Of a DNA stretch of 64,000 nucleotides, positions 1 to 11,812 are shown piece after piece. Where the stretch lies: positions 66,328,101 to 66,392,100 of the forward strand of contig CM063106.1 in the NCBI GenBank assembly GCA_031841125.1, written 5' to 3'. This DNA comes from Acanthococcus lagerstroemiae. Taxonomy: Eukaryota; Arthropoda; Insecta; Hemiptera; Eriococcidae. Each line of letters opens with the position of its first letter. Within the stretch, counting starts at the first letter, position 1. Below the pieces are notes generated by a model. That model was not told the origin of the DNA. It did not search any database and worked only from the letters and a program-made list of their open reading frames with translations. Made by a program: the position numbers and the translations under genes.

Positions 1-89
1 CTGGACCAATGAGAATGCCGGATTCCGCCTTCGACAGAACCAATCAGAACATGCGTCAGTTGAATTATACAGGCCTTATGAGGGGCACT

Positions 90-208
90 GACGCCCGTCA
101 CGTGATTTCTGCGGCACAGGCGTTCGCAGTGACGCGACGCGTCAGTGCAGACGCCCGTCACGTGATTTCTGCGGTACAAATCACGTGACGGGCGTCTGCA
201 CTGACGCG
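90..208. repeat. CpG-rich repeat with 31-bp perfect palindrome
   Basis: A 28-base unit beginning gacgcccgtcacgtgatttc occurs at 90-117 and 150-177, and inverted from 178. The arms 138-168 and 178-208 are perfect 31-bp inverted repeats with a 9-base spacer. Each copy has a CACGTG core. Confidence 0.85.
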
Positions 209-779
209 TGCGTCAGTGCAGACGTCTGTACTGCGATTTTTGATGGGACAGGCGATCACATGGACGCACTCCCCGCTATAGGATCCTCTGGTAGCCCCCC
301 CCCCCTGTGAGCACGTCCCCTCATAGGGTCCCTTGTAGCTTCCTCCCCTGGTCGAGTTCCCAGGAGTGGAAACCCCCTTGTACCACCCTGTCTTGATCTA
401 GTTCCCAGGTGTGACCTCCCTCCCCCTTGTAGCACTCAATCACCGTCGAGGCGCCTTGAAGGTCCCCCTTGAAATCACTGTACTGCACACTATGATAGCT
501 ATACCCCTCGCGTGTAATATGCGACCCAATCGACCCAAGGCTCATACATGGTTATCGAATTTTGCCGCTGAAATGTAAACGAATGCGTTTAGAAAAATGG
601 CAAAATAGTGTATTTAAAAATTCACAATTAAAAGTACAGGAACTAACTAACCATTTGTAACATAAATACCCATATGTATAGCGCGTAACCTTATAACAAC
701 CATGAAACATCCTAACAAGTATCGGGTAACGTTTCTTAAAACTATATAAAATCACTTTAATGACAAGACGACAAATGTA

Positions 780-913
780 TCAGGTGTTTGTTATTTCATC
801 TATCATCACCTCTATGTCCAGCAGTAATGCTTCATCAGAATCTTTGTAATCTGGTGTAGATAAGGGGTCAGCTTCGAAGACAATTTCAGAAGGCTGGATT
901 GCAATTATATCAC
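780..913 (-). CDS. Candidate last exon of unknown acidic protein
   Basis: After a strong acceptor (ttacttttttcag) the minus strand reads DIIAIQPSEIVFEADP, LSTPDYKDSDEALLLDIEVM and IDEITNT, then TGA: 43 residues, very acidic, with composition unlike the AT-rich flanks. The frame needs one base from the previous exon (phase 1). A second in-frame acceptor lies at 893 (CAG before CCTTCT, phase 0). I do not recognise the family. It probably belongs with the exon at 1029-1147, but the obvious donor of that exon is phase 2, so the join does not work as it stands. Either a donor is misplaced or the gene is broken. Confidence 0.45.
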
Positions 914-1028
914 CTGAAAAAAGTAAATAGACTATTTAATAAATTAAGATGCTATTAGTACACTTATTCCAATCCGCCCCCAGCATTTATATTACAGTCA
1001 CAAAACCAACATCAAGAATTTTCCTAAC

Positions 1029-1147
1029 CTGGCCTCAAAAATTATAACGATAAACTCAGGATCGTACATGATCTCTTTTTCAGTTATGTACTCGTCCCAA
1101 AACGAAGGGGAAGACACTCCCACATACTTTTCCAAAGTCATCTCATC
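1029..1147 (-). CDS. Candidate exon of unknown protein, upstream of 780-913
   Basis: The minus strand reads DEMTLEKYVGVSSPSFWDEY then ITEKEIMYDPEFIVIIFEA, bounded by a tandem cagtag acceptor and an AG/GTTAGG donor. If the first AG were used the exon would open with a TAG codon. The second AG gives an open phase 0 start. The internal ATG (MTLEKY) could be the initiator if upstream exons are untranslated. Aromatic and acidic composition, good splice signals and the nearby acidic exon support a real gene. No family is recognised. Confidence 0.42.
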
Positions 1148-2891
1148 CTACTGAAAGGTAAAATTAAAAGTATCCAAAGTCAAAATACGAAACAATGTGC
1201 TCACCGGCCTCTCCCAAGCTATTCATCAAATCCTAGTCTTCATCGATAACTCAACTCTCAAAAAATAATGAAGAAACTATGCGAATTTGTAATTTTTCCA
1301 ATAAATTGGACGCAATAAATAAGTCGTTCAGCACTCAGGCTAAGACTGAAAATTTTGAAAAACAAATAAAAGCCCTCAAAATTCACAATAACTCGCCCCC
1401 TCACACTTTTCTTCAGTAAAATAACTCGCTCCAAGAAACATTGCATTTATTGCCTACCTAGTTACTATGATATAAAAACTATTGTAAAGACGACATTGTT
1501 CCGGTCTAAAAATTTCCAATGGGAACTTTCGCCTCGAACCATGGCTTAACATTTTGGTCCTAACCCCCGTTATTAACAACACCTTCTAAAAAGATTTTTT
1601 TACGTCCTGAAAAATCTGCCGTTCAAGGCCACGGCCGAAGTAGCCTTATAGACAAGCCCCCTAATGCCTGCTACTTCTCCCAGAACTCCAAAAAGGTCAT
1701 AAAATGATAAATATAAAAATAAGAGCAAAAATTGTATAAAGAAGTAACTTACAATACGTAAGCCCCAACTTCCAGAAAGTCAAAATCTAATATACATAAG
1801 GCCAAGAGGACATAGCCATCCCCCCCCCCTTCGACAATACCACCTTCTCATAAATTTACCAACGACTTAACAAACTGACGCTAGGAATCAAAAATTGTAC
1901 ACCGAGGAAATAACAAGACTCCAGACATTCTTTTCCTCAACTCCGAACCATTAATCGACTTCGACTGAAATCACTCGCTTTCTCTAATAAGAGCCCCGCA
2001 AACAACTCCTCTGACACCCATCAGGCATGACCTGAACTATTCTAAAAATCCGATTCAAAATTTAAAAGGCCGAACCTACATACTATAAAAGAAAACATGC
2101 GCAGCTGCCCCTTTTTACTAACTTTTGAAAGATAGGATCAGGGTGTCTAACAAATCTGAAATTTGAAAATACTTGACTTTACTTGACCTCTTTGCCCCTA
2201 GTGCGATTATTGACTTAGGGCCCAAAAACACAGACGGTAACGCCTTCTTCAGTACCAGTTATCATGTGTCGGTAATGAAAATACGACACACACTAAAAAT
2301 CGACCAACATTGCAGATACGGCTATTTCGCACTAAGGCATCGACATTATATATAAGAGGTACATCCTTCCTACCAGACTTCTGGCTGATTATACTACGGA
2401 TGGATTTTTTTCTTTATTTTTAAAGTTTCTGCAGCAATTTTTGATTTTTCTCTTTTTACTTGACCAGGACAAAAAAAGTTGACTTAATTGACCTTTTCCC
2501 AAATACTTGACTTTATTTGACTTACTTGACCTGTTAGGACACCCTGAGGATGCATCACCACAGAACCCCACGCTGCTAGAAAATAGAATTCTTGACCAAC
2601 CTATTCTAAATTTTGTCGACCCATTCCGCAATCCTCTCCCAACACAAAATAAACATTTTGATAGGGACTGATTGATTTTCAAAATTTGTTTTCATTACTC
2701 CCTTGTGTAAGCATCAACGTACACACACCAGTACACAAAATTTTCGTTAATTTTACGTACACACTTTCAATTTCCCAAAAATTATATTCTCTCTTTCAAA
2801 CGTCACGAGCTTACAAAGCAGAAATACTCAGCTCTGAATCGATGCCAAACGATAGGCATAGAATATATTACATGTAAAGCATTGTAGAAAA

Positions 2892-3090
2892 CGACCTACC
2901 CCAAGACAACCGAAACAGACCGACCCCAAGACAACCAAAAAAAAACCTACCCTAAGACAACTGAAAAAGACCTACACCAAGACAACTGAAAAAGACCTAC
3001 CCCAAGACAACCGAAAAATACATACCCAATGACAATCAAAAAGGACCTACCTTAAGACAAATCGAAAAAGACCTACCCTAAGACAATATA
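2892..3090. repeat. 25-bp minisatellite, about 8 copies
   Basis: Eight imperfect tandem units of gacctaccccaagacaac plus an A-rich tail, each about 25 bases. No coding frame is implied. Confidence 0.9.
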
Positions 3091-3790
3091 ACCAATCACC
3101 AAATAGTTCCTCTTGCGCTTAGATTTCCCCCAGGCACGATCCCTCACCGAGATCTCCAATCCTACCGAAAATGGGCTGAACCAGAAACCTACAAAACTCG
3201 GGTTTTATGAACTCTTTACACGGGCCGAAATCTCGGTCTTCGATTCTGGTCTTGCTCTCATCAAAAGTTAGACGGAGACTCTCGTCGAACATCTCCGGTA
3301 CTCTAAGATCTGGAACTTAGAAAGTTAACGTACAACTGACTTATCCACTTTATGTCGTGTCGTATGCTCTCGAAGACTAGTGGCTAACCGTTGTAATCTT
3401 TCAATAACGGAATAATCAAAGTATTGTAGAAAGACGTTCATAAAGATCTATCCACAAGGTAATCGGACTCGGCTAAATCACTCGTCAGAGCCTTGAGTCT
3501 CTGATCAGGAGCTCGCTGTCGATCAGCTCCTGGGTCCACGCCCCCTTGTTCATCGTCGACCAACTTGGCTCTCAATAGCCCGGAAGGCTATACTGCGACC
3601 TCACGACAATATCAAAATTTAAAAGGAATAAACTGTGAATTGTGACCGATTTAAGATCGGTATTTTCTATAGTTTTTGTAAAGTGTGAAGTGCTTTATTC
3701 AGTTTTCGCGTAAGTTTCGCCGTTATTTGGGTTTTGTAAGTCAGAAAAATAAGTGATGGCCGTAATAAGCAAAAATGCTACTCTTCGAGA

Positions 3791-3851
3791 ATGATGGATT
3801 TCATCAGTCTCCAGAGCGACGTGTTTTCGTTTTATTGGGACAGAAGATCAG
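3791..3851 (+). CDS. Small three-exon model, exon 1
   Basis: Begins ATGATG and reads MMDFISLQSDVFSFYWDRRS, ending phase 1 at a GTAAAA donor. An overlapping 12-codon upstream frame (MAVISKNATLRE) starts 35 bases earlier. With exons 3950-4029 and 4880-4903 it makes a phase-consistent 54-residue protein. I do not recognise it. Alternatively this is a non-coding transcript, or the fit is by chance. Confidence 0.3.
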
Positions 3852-3949
3852 GTAAAACAAATTTTTTTTTTCTTTTTTACAATATGTCAGATTATTACCT
3901 CGGTATATCAACGATGTTGAATACGTTTTTCATTTTATCAAATGAACAG

Positions 3950-4029
3950 GGATCAAAAATATCAACTGTAGCGCAAGGGACATACAGATTAGCGATGAGT
4001 CTTCATCGTTTCATCAATGTAACCATCGG
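3950..4029 (+). CDS. Small three-exon model, exon 2
   Basis: An 80-bp exon, phase 1 in and phase 0 out, between a pyrimidine-rich acceptor (ttttcattttatcaaatgaacag) and GTAAGA. In the spliced frame it reads IKNINCSARDIQISDESSSF then HQCNHR. The continuous unspliced frame across the same bases is different, so the spliced reading matters. The product is unknown. Confidence 0.3.
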
Positions 4030-4304
4030 GTAAGAGAACCTATGTATCATAATTCAACTGCAATGAATTTGAATGCATTTACTTTGAACTATAATGGCGT
4101 CTGGCGTCGATTAAGCTAATACAACTACAGGGTCGGCAACTTTTCATAATCCCATGAGTAGCAGGAGAAAAACCATCAATTTTTGGCGTGTGTAGCAACG
4201 CTACACACTGGGCGACCAAATGGTCACTTCATCCCCCTTGGGTAGTAGTTCCCCTCCAAAAAATTTGCTGGGAAGTCTTGCCCTCCCAAGTCCGGGGCCT
4301 ATAA

Positions 4305-4573
4305 CAGGCCCGTAGCCAGCCCATCATTTGTGACAAGGCAAGTTAAATTTCGGACAAGGCAACTTTTCCAACCCCTCCCCCATCCAAAAATTTTTTCTTG
4401 AAAATACCAGATAACAAATTTACATTTTCTATGGCGGTATGGAAAAATAATGTTGGATGAAGATTCCAGTCAAAACTTATTGTTTATCAGACCAAAAAAT
4501 ACTTAAATTCTAATTTTTCATTTTTTTGCTAGACAAAGCGCACTTGTCTGCTTTGTCGCCAGCTACGGGCCTG
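4305..4573. mobile_element. hAT-like MITE, TIR CAGGCCCGTAGCC
   Basis: The ends are CAGGCCCGTAGCCAGC and its near reverse complement AGCTACGGGCCTG. The terminus (CAG...GTAGC) matches other MITEs in this window, but the flanking 8-mers do not match, so the target duplication is lost or the ends are slightly off. It lies in the second intron of the small plus-strand model. Confidence 0.65.
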
Positions 4574-4879
4574 GTTGATGATTCGGAGTACGAATTCGTA
4601 CCAAAGCATACTATTTGATCAACAGTCACCACCATAGCCAACACGCTTCCCTAGTTTACCTCACTAGTTTCGAGATAATCGGAGAATTTCCAGTTTACCC
4701 ACCCCCCTATGTAGTTGGTGTGTTTTGAGTCAAATTCATCTTCCAGTCCTAGACCCGTTGCAATCGTTATTAATATTAGCATTGAAAGGTTTATCAAACA
4801 TGTTATTCTGAATGATTGTGATTAGCTTTGGTCAGAACTTTGATCATGCATGTACTTGATTTTTTTCTCTATTCATTAG

Positions 4880-4903
4880 GAGAGTTCACTGACAACCGGG
4901 TAG
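4880..4903 (+). CDS. Small three-exon model, last exon
   Basis: A very strong acceptor (ttttttctctattcattag) is followed in phase 0 by ESSLTTG and TAG. Another frame (EFTDNRVAYLNHDAPLW and on, to a stop at about 5049) is open here but would need a phase 1 donor. So this exon could also belong to a different splice form. Confidence 0.25.
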   Translation, partial: ESSLTTG

Positions 4904-5159
4904 CGTATCTTAACCATGATGCACCGCTGTGGACAACTGACTCATTAGAAAGATGGGTAATGTCAAACACCATCACGTCCTACCTTCCGCACTCCGCAGT
5001 TTTTGAAATTCGTAAACAGCTTCGTCATAACTTTTGTTATATTTCCTGAATAAATTCTATTTCCATAAAGTATTAATTTTTCATTAAATGTACATAATTA
5101 TATGTACATTATGAGTCTTGTAGTGAAAGGGGTACAAATGCATACCTACATAAAATGGT

Positions 5160-5480
5160 AGCCCTTCTTCTATTATAGTAGTAGAACTACCAGTAGCAAA
5201 TGTAGAAGCAAGATGGTAGTGATTACTCCATACAGTAGTAACATTGGCAGCGTAATGTAAAAAGCAGTAGTAGTGCTGCTAGTATCAAAATAGTACGAAA
5301 GTGGTAGTTTTACTACTGATAGCAAATGTAGCAGCAAAATGGTAGCGATTATTCCATATGGTAGTAACGTTGATAGTATAATGGTAGCGTCTGTGGTAGT
5401 GCTGCCGGCAGCGAAGTGGTAGGAACGTGGGTAGCGCACAGTCTCATAAGTGGTAGGTCTACCATATTTCTACTGCGAAC
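5160..5480. repeat. Imperfect GTA/TAG-rich tandem region
   Basis: Degenerate tandem copies of aatggtagc, agtagtaac and similar words. The minus-strand 88-residue frame here is a low-complexity artefact. Confidence 0.6.
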
Positions 5481-6077
5481 GCTATGCTACCATTTTGTCG
5501 AAATGACATAATTTCTGACTAGAATTACACAACTTTTGTTACACCATGCAACAAACAAATATCACAACATATCCACTTACAAACATACTCACCAGATAAT
5601 TATTCAGATGAAACCGGCATTCACGTATACATATACGGATCCACAACTGATGAGCGTTCAACTGCTAATAATGGTGTGAAAATCAAATCACTTTACTGAA
5701 AGGGTCCCTTGCTAATGTAGAATTACTTCGTTTCCAACACCATAAAACTGTAGGTCATTCGTTGGCAATACCAGCTTGAATGTGAATCGGCAAATCAACA
5801 CCTCTTGCTTTTGTTCCAAAAACGCCATCAACAAGACTGACAGGGTCCCTTACTGTCTTCGTAACTGCGAACAAATGTTACACAGCTCATATAAGTCGTC
5901 ATCGAACATTACAAAGAAATATCTCGACATGATCAGCAGAACTAAGCACATCTTGTACAAATACAGCTGCTTATACTTACACTGCCATCTTGGTTAATTT
6001 CCAACAGATTCACCGGTTTCTCGCATTCGTAATACACGACACGTAATTATTTAACACAAATACAATACTCAACTTAC

Positions 6078-6184
6078 CAAGCAATTTTAGCCGCAGAATT
6101 AAACATGAAAATTATTATACGCGAACAATTAATGGACAATAAATGTAATTGTAAACATAAAACCGTTAGAACGTAATCTGCCAT
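6078..6184 (-). CDS. Candidate first coding exon with hydrophobic N-terminus
   Basis: The minus strand starts ATG and reads MADYVLTVLCLQLHLLSINC then SRIIIFMFNSAAKIA, ending phase 2 at a consensus GTAAGT donor. The N-terminus resembles a signal peptide or membrane anchor. About 150 bases upstream on the same strand are TATAAAA and a GATTGG (CCAAT) box. No phase 2 partner exon was found, so this remains a proposal. Confidence 0.28.
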
Positions 6185-6289
6185 GCGCACTTCGCTCTTC
6201 GTTGCTCGCCGATAAACTAACTAAACTGGTTACTGTTAACGAAGCGGCTCCCGCGCCGTTATCTCCTCGAGGGGAGCCGCATACGATAG

Positions 6290-6345
6290 TATTAACCAAT
6301 CAGAGAATAGTTTACTTCTCGCGACGGATTTTATACAGGCCGACA
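6290..6345 (-). promoter_or_regulatory. Promoter-like segment with TATA and CCAAT
   Basis: Read on the minus strand, this relatively GC- and CpG-rich patch has TATAAAA at about 6332-6338, followed by GATTGG near 6296. It stands out from the AT-rich surroundings. On the plus strand it also offers CCAATCAG followed by TTTATACAGGCCG, a layout repeated at window positions 46-75 (CCAATCAG, then TTATACAGGCC). That duplication suggests it may instead be an LTR or other repeat promoter. Confidence 0.3.
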
Positions 6346-8874
6346 GTAGCCGTCAGATTGACTCGGCGAATTCAACACCAATTCTATGAAAAAACGAGTG
6401 GCTGATAGCGGCTGTATGAGGAACTTCCAATCTTGTGTTGTCTGATCGGGTGGCTACATTCGGGTTAAAGCGCTTTAGCACATTAGCACTACACACGTTC
6501 ATCTGTATCACATGTAGGTACGCAAGTTGATTGCAAACATCCAAACATTCGCGATTCAGTTGATGATATTTCCATAACTGGACTTGAATGATGAGAGGTC
6601 TTAAGAAAGGTCTTTTAGTAGAGTTTCCTTTAATTGAATACACAACATAAGTTTTCCTGGTACAATGACAATAGTTTTCTCCCAGAAAAGTCACATTATA
6701 AGAGTATAATATATTTTAACGTATTACTTTTATAAACAAGGAACAAAGATATTTTATAATTAAAAAACTTTATTTACACGAGAAATTGTATTTTAGTTCG
6801 AAGTTGAATTATGAATTACGTACGTTAGTATAACAATACCGCCACGTGTAAATTTCTGAAAGAATGAACAAGTAGAATTAAGACGAATCGTCCACTGCAC
6901 AGCTGAAATAAGGAATTGATCTTTGTGACTCAGGGAAATTGAGTAATGATTAAATAGTCTAGACTAAAAGAAGGTATCTAATTTATATTTATAATAGAAT
7001 GTGATAAGATTGTTCCCTAAGTCCAATGTACAAAAATGTTTTGTTGGATTAATGAAATCTGATTTTTCAAGTATGAAGACTGTTCTACATCTATACATAA
7101 TTTAAAGGTACTAATTACTTTCAGAACTGCTCATTTTGGGTTCTTTTTATGAGACCAAATCTTGAAGTAGGGTATTATTGATTTTCGAAATTTTATGATG
7201 CCAATTTAGTATTTTTCTTAGTCGATTCCGACAGTATTATGAACTAGATTCATTAAGAAAATTGAGATATGACTATCATTCGACAGTTTTTGTAAATATT
7301 GAAAATTAACGCGCCTCTACATAAACAAATCCTAAATTTCAACACAAAACACTTTGTTTTCAACATGACATGGCAGTCGAATTTGATATAGAATTCGATA
7401 CGAAAGTCAAGTTATCATGTGTCTACTTTTAAATCGAATTGTACATCAATTCCAAAACAGAATTCTATCCAAATATCAATGTTGACATAGTAACTCAACT
7501 TGTATCAAATTCTGTACCAAACGTGATCACAATGTTATGCCAACCATGTTGGATTTTCAATGTCGATTAAAGAGTCGATTTTCATACAGACTTCATCACA
7601 AAAAAATCTTATTCTTTTTTCTTGTAAATCTATTTTCTTCAAATTAATTTCAATACGAGGTAGGTAAATCTGGTTGTTAACGTTCAACTAGCTTCAGATA
7701 AAGAGTACTGTTTTATGTAACAACACTAATACTCGAAATTACCTTTCTTCAAGGTCAGGTCACATACTACAACACTATCTCATAATAAAAATGTTCCTCC
7801 TTATGAGCAGTCGGACTATTTGTTACAGTTGCATATGTTTTACAGAGGGACTTGACATGAATGATGAAAACAAGTAACGGCATTCACAGCTGTAGAATGA
7901 GGTAAGTCCTAAATACATTAGGTAAGTACGTCGATGGTTATAATTGATATAAATTGAAAAGTAACGCACAAAGGAACGTGATAATAAAATGGTTCAAGAA
8001 GTAGGTAGGCGTAAAATCATTGACTGCGCGGTCAATGGTAACAGGAGAGCTATCTATGTTTAGAAAAAGAAAAGGAAAGTGAATTAAACCGGTAGGTATG
8101 TACGAGGTATCTCTATAGGTATAGTAAAAACGAATAAATCATAATGGATGAATTCGTGGTTATATTAAAAGGAAAATAGTAAAGGTAGGCCTCGATTAAA
8201 ATCGCAGTTAAAAATATTACTTAGATCATAATTAACGTTTTAACATTGTTAATGAGCAAAACAAATGGTTCATTTCTATTTTAATTAAAACTAAAAAAAA
8301 AATCATCTTAAATTCGCATTTGTACTATTTTCTAAGTACTGGAAGTGGTAAACCACACTGATAATTTTTATCAATGTATGTTGTAACTGAAATACGATGA
8401 AACAAATCGACGAACAAAATTTTTACATTGTAAACCTATTATCATACAACGTAAACTAGAATACTGAACAAATTGTACATTCTATATACTATTATACTGA
8501 ACGTTTGAAAGTTTCTCTAAAAACAATAACTACGTCAACAAATTTACACGAGGCAAATGAGCAACAATATTTGTAAATTAAGGAAAGTACACATTATCTA
8601 TATATTAGTTTTATGTACATGATTTTAAAAAAATTCATAACAGATAAGACACCATTTTGTGTGAGAGTGTATACCACATCGCAACCTGAGAACATCAGCG
8701 ATTGGCAGTGATTTAAAATTAGGCTTCTCGGCTTCTGTAGTATTTTGTACACTTTTTAGGTCTTGTTATGAGCAATGGAATCAGTTGACCAGAAAGGAAC
8801 ATAAAATAGTAGGTATATTTACTGGTAATATTTATAATAATCAACGATAGATGTCCAGTAGATTGATGATACAG

Positions 8875-8927
8875 GTACTCTGAAAGCAGTGTATAATGTC
8901 AAGTTTCCAAACAATGCAGTGAAGGAG
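8875..8927 (+). CDS. Weak plus-strand exon candidate
   Basis: Between gatacag and GTAAGT the plus strand reads TLKAVYNVKFPNNAVKE (phase 1 in, phase 0 out). It joins in phase to the candidate at 9049-9093. The acceptor has a weak pyrimidine tract and no upstream exon was found, so chance is a serious alternative. Confidence 0.22.
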
Positions 8928-9048
8928 GTAAGTTCAAAGGAATGCATACAAAGTATTCTCATTATGTTACATATTAATCAATAACCAGATCTGTAATAAC
9001 TAAAAATTAAATAATTTTGTTACTGTTTCGTTTTTGATAAGCTTTCAG

Positions 9049-9093
9049 AGAGCGCCCAACAGAAATTCAGCCTTAGCCCTTTCCTCAAGATGA
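9049..9093 (+). CDS. Weak plus-strand terminal exon candidate
   Basis: A strong acceptor (tgtttcgtttttgataagctttcag) is followed by RAPNRNSALALSSR and TGA. The phase matches the donor at 8927. The product is unknown. Confidence 0.22.
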   Translation, partial: RAPNRNSALALSSR

Positions 9094-10939
9094 AGGGTTT
9101 TATGATCATATTTTTATTTTGTGTGGTAGACAGGAAACTATACACGCAGCATGTACGTGCATAACAACTTTTACATTAAAAATTGTCTTCACGAATAATT
9201 TCATTTAAAGGTATTCGCATCGCAATTCATTTAAGTAGGTATAATATAGAACTTTCAGTATACTGAATAGTTTTTATATAAAATGGTACCTACAAATACA
9301 GCAAAATGCTGCGACTGATTTCGCTGCAAATATAATTCCGAATTTGCTCGTTTCTGAATATATTTATTGATGGAAGTGTCTTCTATCGAGCTAATTTGGC
9401 AGAAAATCCAATTTTTATTCTAATTGGACCATCGAGCCTTGTGGGGAACATCTCCATCAATAACATATCCAAAAACCAGCTAATGGGGTATCATATTTGT
9501 CGAATAATTGGTCGTGGCATTTGCCAGCGTTTCTGTATACAAACGCACCTTAAACTTTTCAGTAGAATCGCAATATAATAACCAAAAGAATTTTTTTATG
9601 TGCTCTCCAGTATTCTCTTTATTTGGCTCAGAAAAAGTAACATCGAATAAAGAACAGAGTACCTATCCTACAACCTTGTGTTATACCTATCAGTTGAAAG
9701 ATTAGTAACATTACCTTTCAACATAAACTATGAAAATCAACTTTAATTTCATCGCCTGAGTACAGAATGATTCAAGTAAAAGACACAGAAAGTATTCAAG
9801 GAGTTTCTCAAAAAGATCTCCCAAAGTTATTTTTTTAAATTATTAATGTTCTGTTTTCATAACAATACAAATCTAAGTCCACTGTAACTTCAGACACGAT
9901 TAGAACTCAAAAAGTACACCCGATAATCAATTTTGGTTACAGATACTATCTGTGTCGAAGAATTTAAAATTAGTGAATTTCTCTTCGACTTAGTTAATAT
10001 TTTCTAGAAGATCATTACTTTAGAAAAGACTGTAGAAAAATTATCAGTTATTGGTAAGCATACAATTGTAGTTAAAAGAGAATTTGAAAAATAGTATAGA
10101 AACAACTGTTTAGTACATTGCAAAGTACACGTTCAATAAGTTCTTTCTTTTGAGAAACAACTAACTTGTCCACGCTCACATTCATTTTCCAAACAGATAC
10201 ACAACAGATCTAGTCGTCTAAAGATTCAATGGTTTAAAGGGAAAACGCAGGACGTACCCTTTCATTTTTTCTCAGAAAATCAACGCTAATGTTGGTAACA
10301 CTGCGTTTTTCTAATTATACAGCTTCCAACATTTAGGTTTGGAGTCACAAAACGTATTATAGTCGTTTACTGGGAATTAAGTTATGACCTTGTCCATGCA
10401 GGGCTGCCAAAGTTAAAGAGACTAAAACAGGCCGAACAAGGACGTACATCATTTTTAATGTCGTTCGGTTCCGTGAAAACAAAGTCGACTGAGCGGTAAC
10501 CACTACAAGTGGGATTAAAAATGGCGTAGGTATGCCTTCATTTGAGTGTTCGAATGCTCTGCCAAAGTTTTGGAAAACTGAAATGTGACATACTACTACC
10601 TTTTCCCTTTTGAGCCACCGAATTGGAAATTCATTACGCTTTATCAGTATCATGAATTGATGTCTTTCTATTTGTATAATTCTAACAATCTGAATACAAG
10701 ACATTATCGTAAAATTCAAAAAATTAACAGATCCCTCCATGAGCTATGTTCGAGAATTTTACGATTTCTAGCCGATACCTAATCGTCGTTTCATTGTGAT
10801 GTAAAATATGGTTCCGATGGTGTAGGCCGTAGATTAAGGATAGGATAATTATTTTAGGAAAGGGCAAAAATATAAAGAAAAAGAAATATACAGGAATGTG
10901 GGCATTCACGTTGGGAAGAACTTTTGGTAAGTAACGTTG

Positions 10940-11022
10940 TCAGACGGCGCTCCGTGTGAATCTGGGTGGCGGCAGAGGTGGAGGAGGTCTACTTGGTGGC
11001 TCGACCATAAATTCCTCCATAC
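10940..11022 (-). CDS. Proline-rich last exon (distal form) of unknown gene
   Basis: After gttgtgtacag the minus strand reads MEEFMVEPPSRPPPPLPPP then RFTRSAV and TGA. PSRPPPPLPPPR has PxxP spacing typical of SH3- or WW-binding tails. The exon is GC-rich inside AT-rich DNA, which argues for coding. It accepts phase 1, matching the donor of the exon at 21881-21990, and the joined codon is TGT (Cys). It competes with the exon at 12397-12452, so the two may be alternative last exons. Confidence 0.5.
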
Positions 11023-11675
11023 CTGTACACAACAAACACAACAAATAAGGTATTACTAGATCGAACGACGCGTATAATTTAAAAGTAATTAATGTAGGTG
11101 AGTCCCATACGGCCCTAATTCAAGGTCTTGGCTCTTTAGTCTTTCATATAGATGTTTCCTTTTTCTTCTTTTTTTAATCGTCGACTGAAATATCTACAAA
11201 TTGGCTCAGATCTTCTACCAAAAATACACTTTCTATAGAACTAAATAAGGCCTGACCTCAAACGTAATAAAGCCCCTAGCGAATAAGGCCCGACCTGAAA
11301 ATCAGTAAACAAAGAGGTAAGTATGATTCAAATAGATAATTTTGAATACGTTATGAGTACGTTACAATTGAAATGATGAACAATTGATTTCACCAAGTTG
11401 GGCCTTATTGGGTTATACCTATACCATTATTTTTCTTGAATTTTATATATCTCGGTTCCCAACTGCTCAAATTTAACTTTTCTGGCGTCAATCGTTAACC
11501 AACTAGGCTACCACTAAAAATATTATCCAACGTTTGATTTTTGGATAAACTCCATTCGACTAACATTGTAAACCCTTCAATTTACACGAAAAACATATCG
11601 GAGCACTTTTTTCGTTCTTGAAAAAAATATCAACTGCCATACCTCGCACTAGTGTAGGACTCTATACAAACATAG

Positions 11676-11812
11676 GTAAAGCCGCCATTTTCGTTTCATT
11701 TTGTTCCGTGAAATGAGAACAGGTTAAGCGGTGGCGGTGTTTACCGCTCAGCTGATTTTCTTTTAACGGGTCGAACTGGAAAGAAAATGGAGGCTGTCTT
11801 TACCCGTACAAA
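11676..11812. repeat. Hairpin element with GTAAAGNCNGCC ends
   Basis: The left end, taggtaaagccgccattttc, is mirrored by gaaaatggaggctgtctttac on the right. Inside, ccgtgaaatgag and accgctcagctg recur at 10470-10500 in a related partial copy. It is probably a short MITE. Confidence 0.5.

Larger units (their letters stand above)
6700..10430. other. AT-rich non-coding stretch
   Basis: Apart from the weak exons at 8875 and 9049, I see no gene, repeat family or RNA here. The frames at 9396-9705 are short and AT-driven. If the last exon at 10940 is real, part of this may be its 3' untranslated region. Several tttatt words (AATAAA on the minus strand) occur, for example near 9361. Confidence 0.4.

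Noticed and set aside
1580..1830. Minus peptides FGVLGEVAGIRGLVYKATSA and LALCILDFDFLEVGAYV
   Set aside because: They look protein-like but the phases and acceptors do not connect to each other or to the exons at 780-1147.
5173..5439. 88-residue minus frame
   Set aside because: Generated by the GTA/TAG imperfect repeat; low complexity and no motif.
5651..5692. CTGATGAG...GAAA resembling a hammerhead
   Set aside because: The bases between the blocks cannot form stem II, so the match is accidental.
5740..6030. Minus peptide YYECEKPVNLLEINQDGS with a GTAAGT donor as exon 2 of the 6184 gene
   Set aside because: No acceptor in a usable phase lies between it and the upstream donor; joining gives an immediate stop.
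6353..6694. 113-residue minus frame
   Set aside because: No recognisable domain; it overlaps the promoter-like patch and has no supporting context.
10357..10740. 127-residue minus frame
   Set aside because: Long by chance in AT-rich DNA; residues show no family motif and partly overlap a hairpin repeat.
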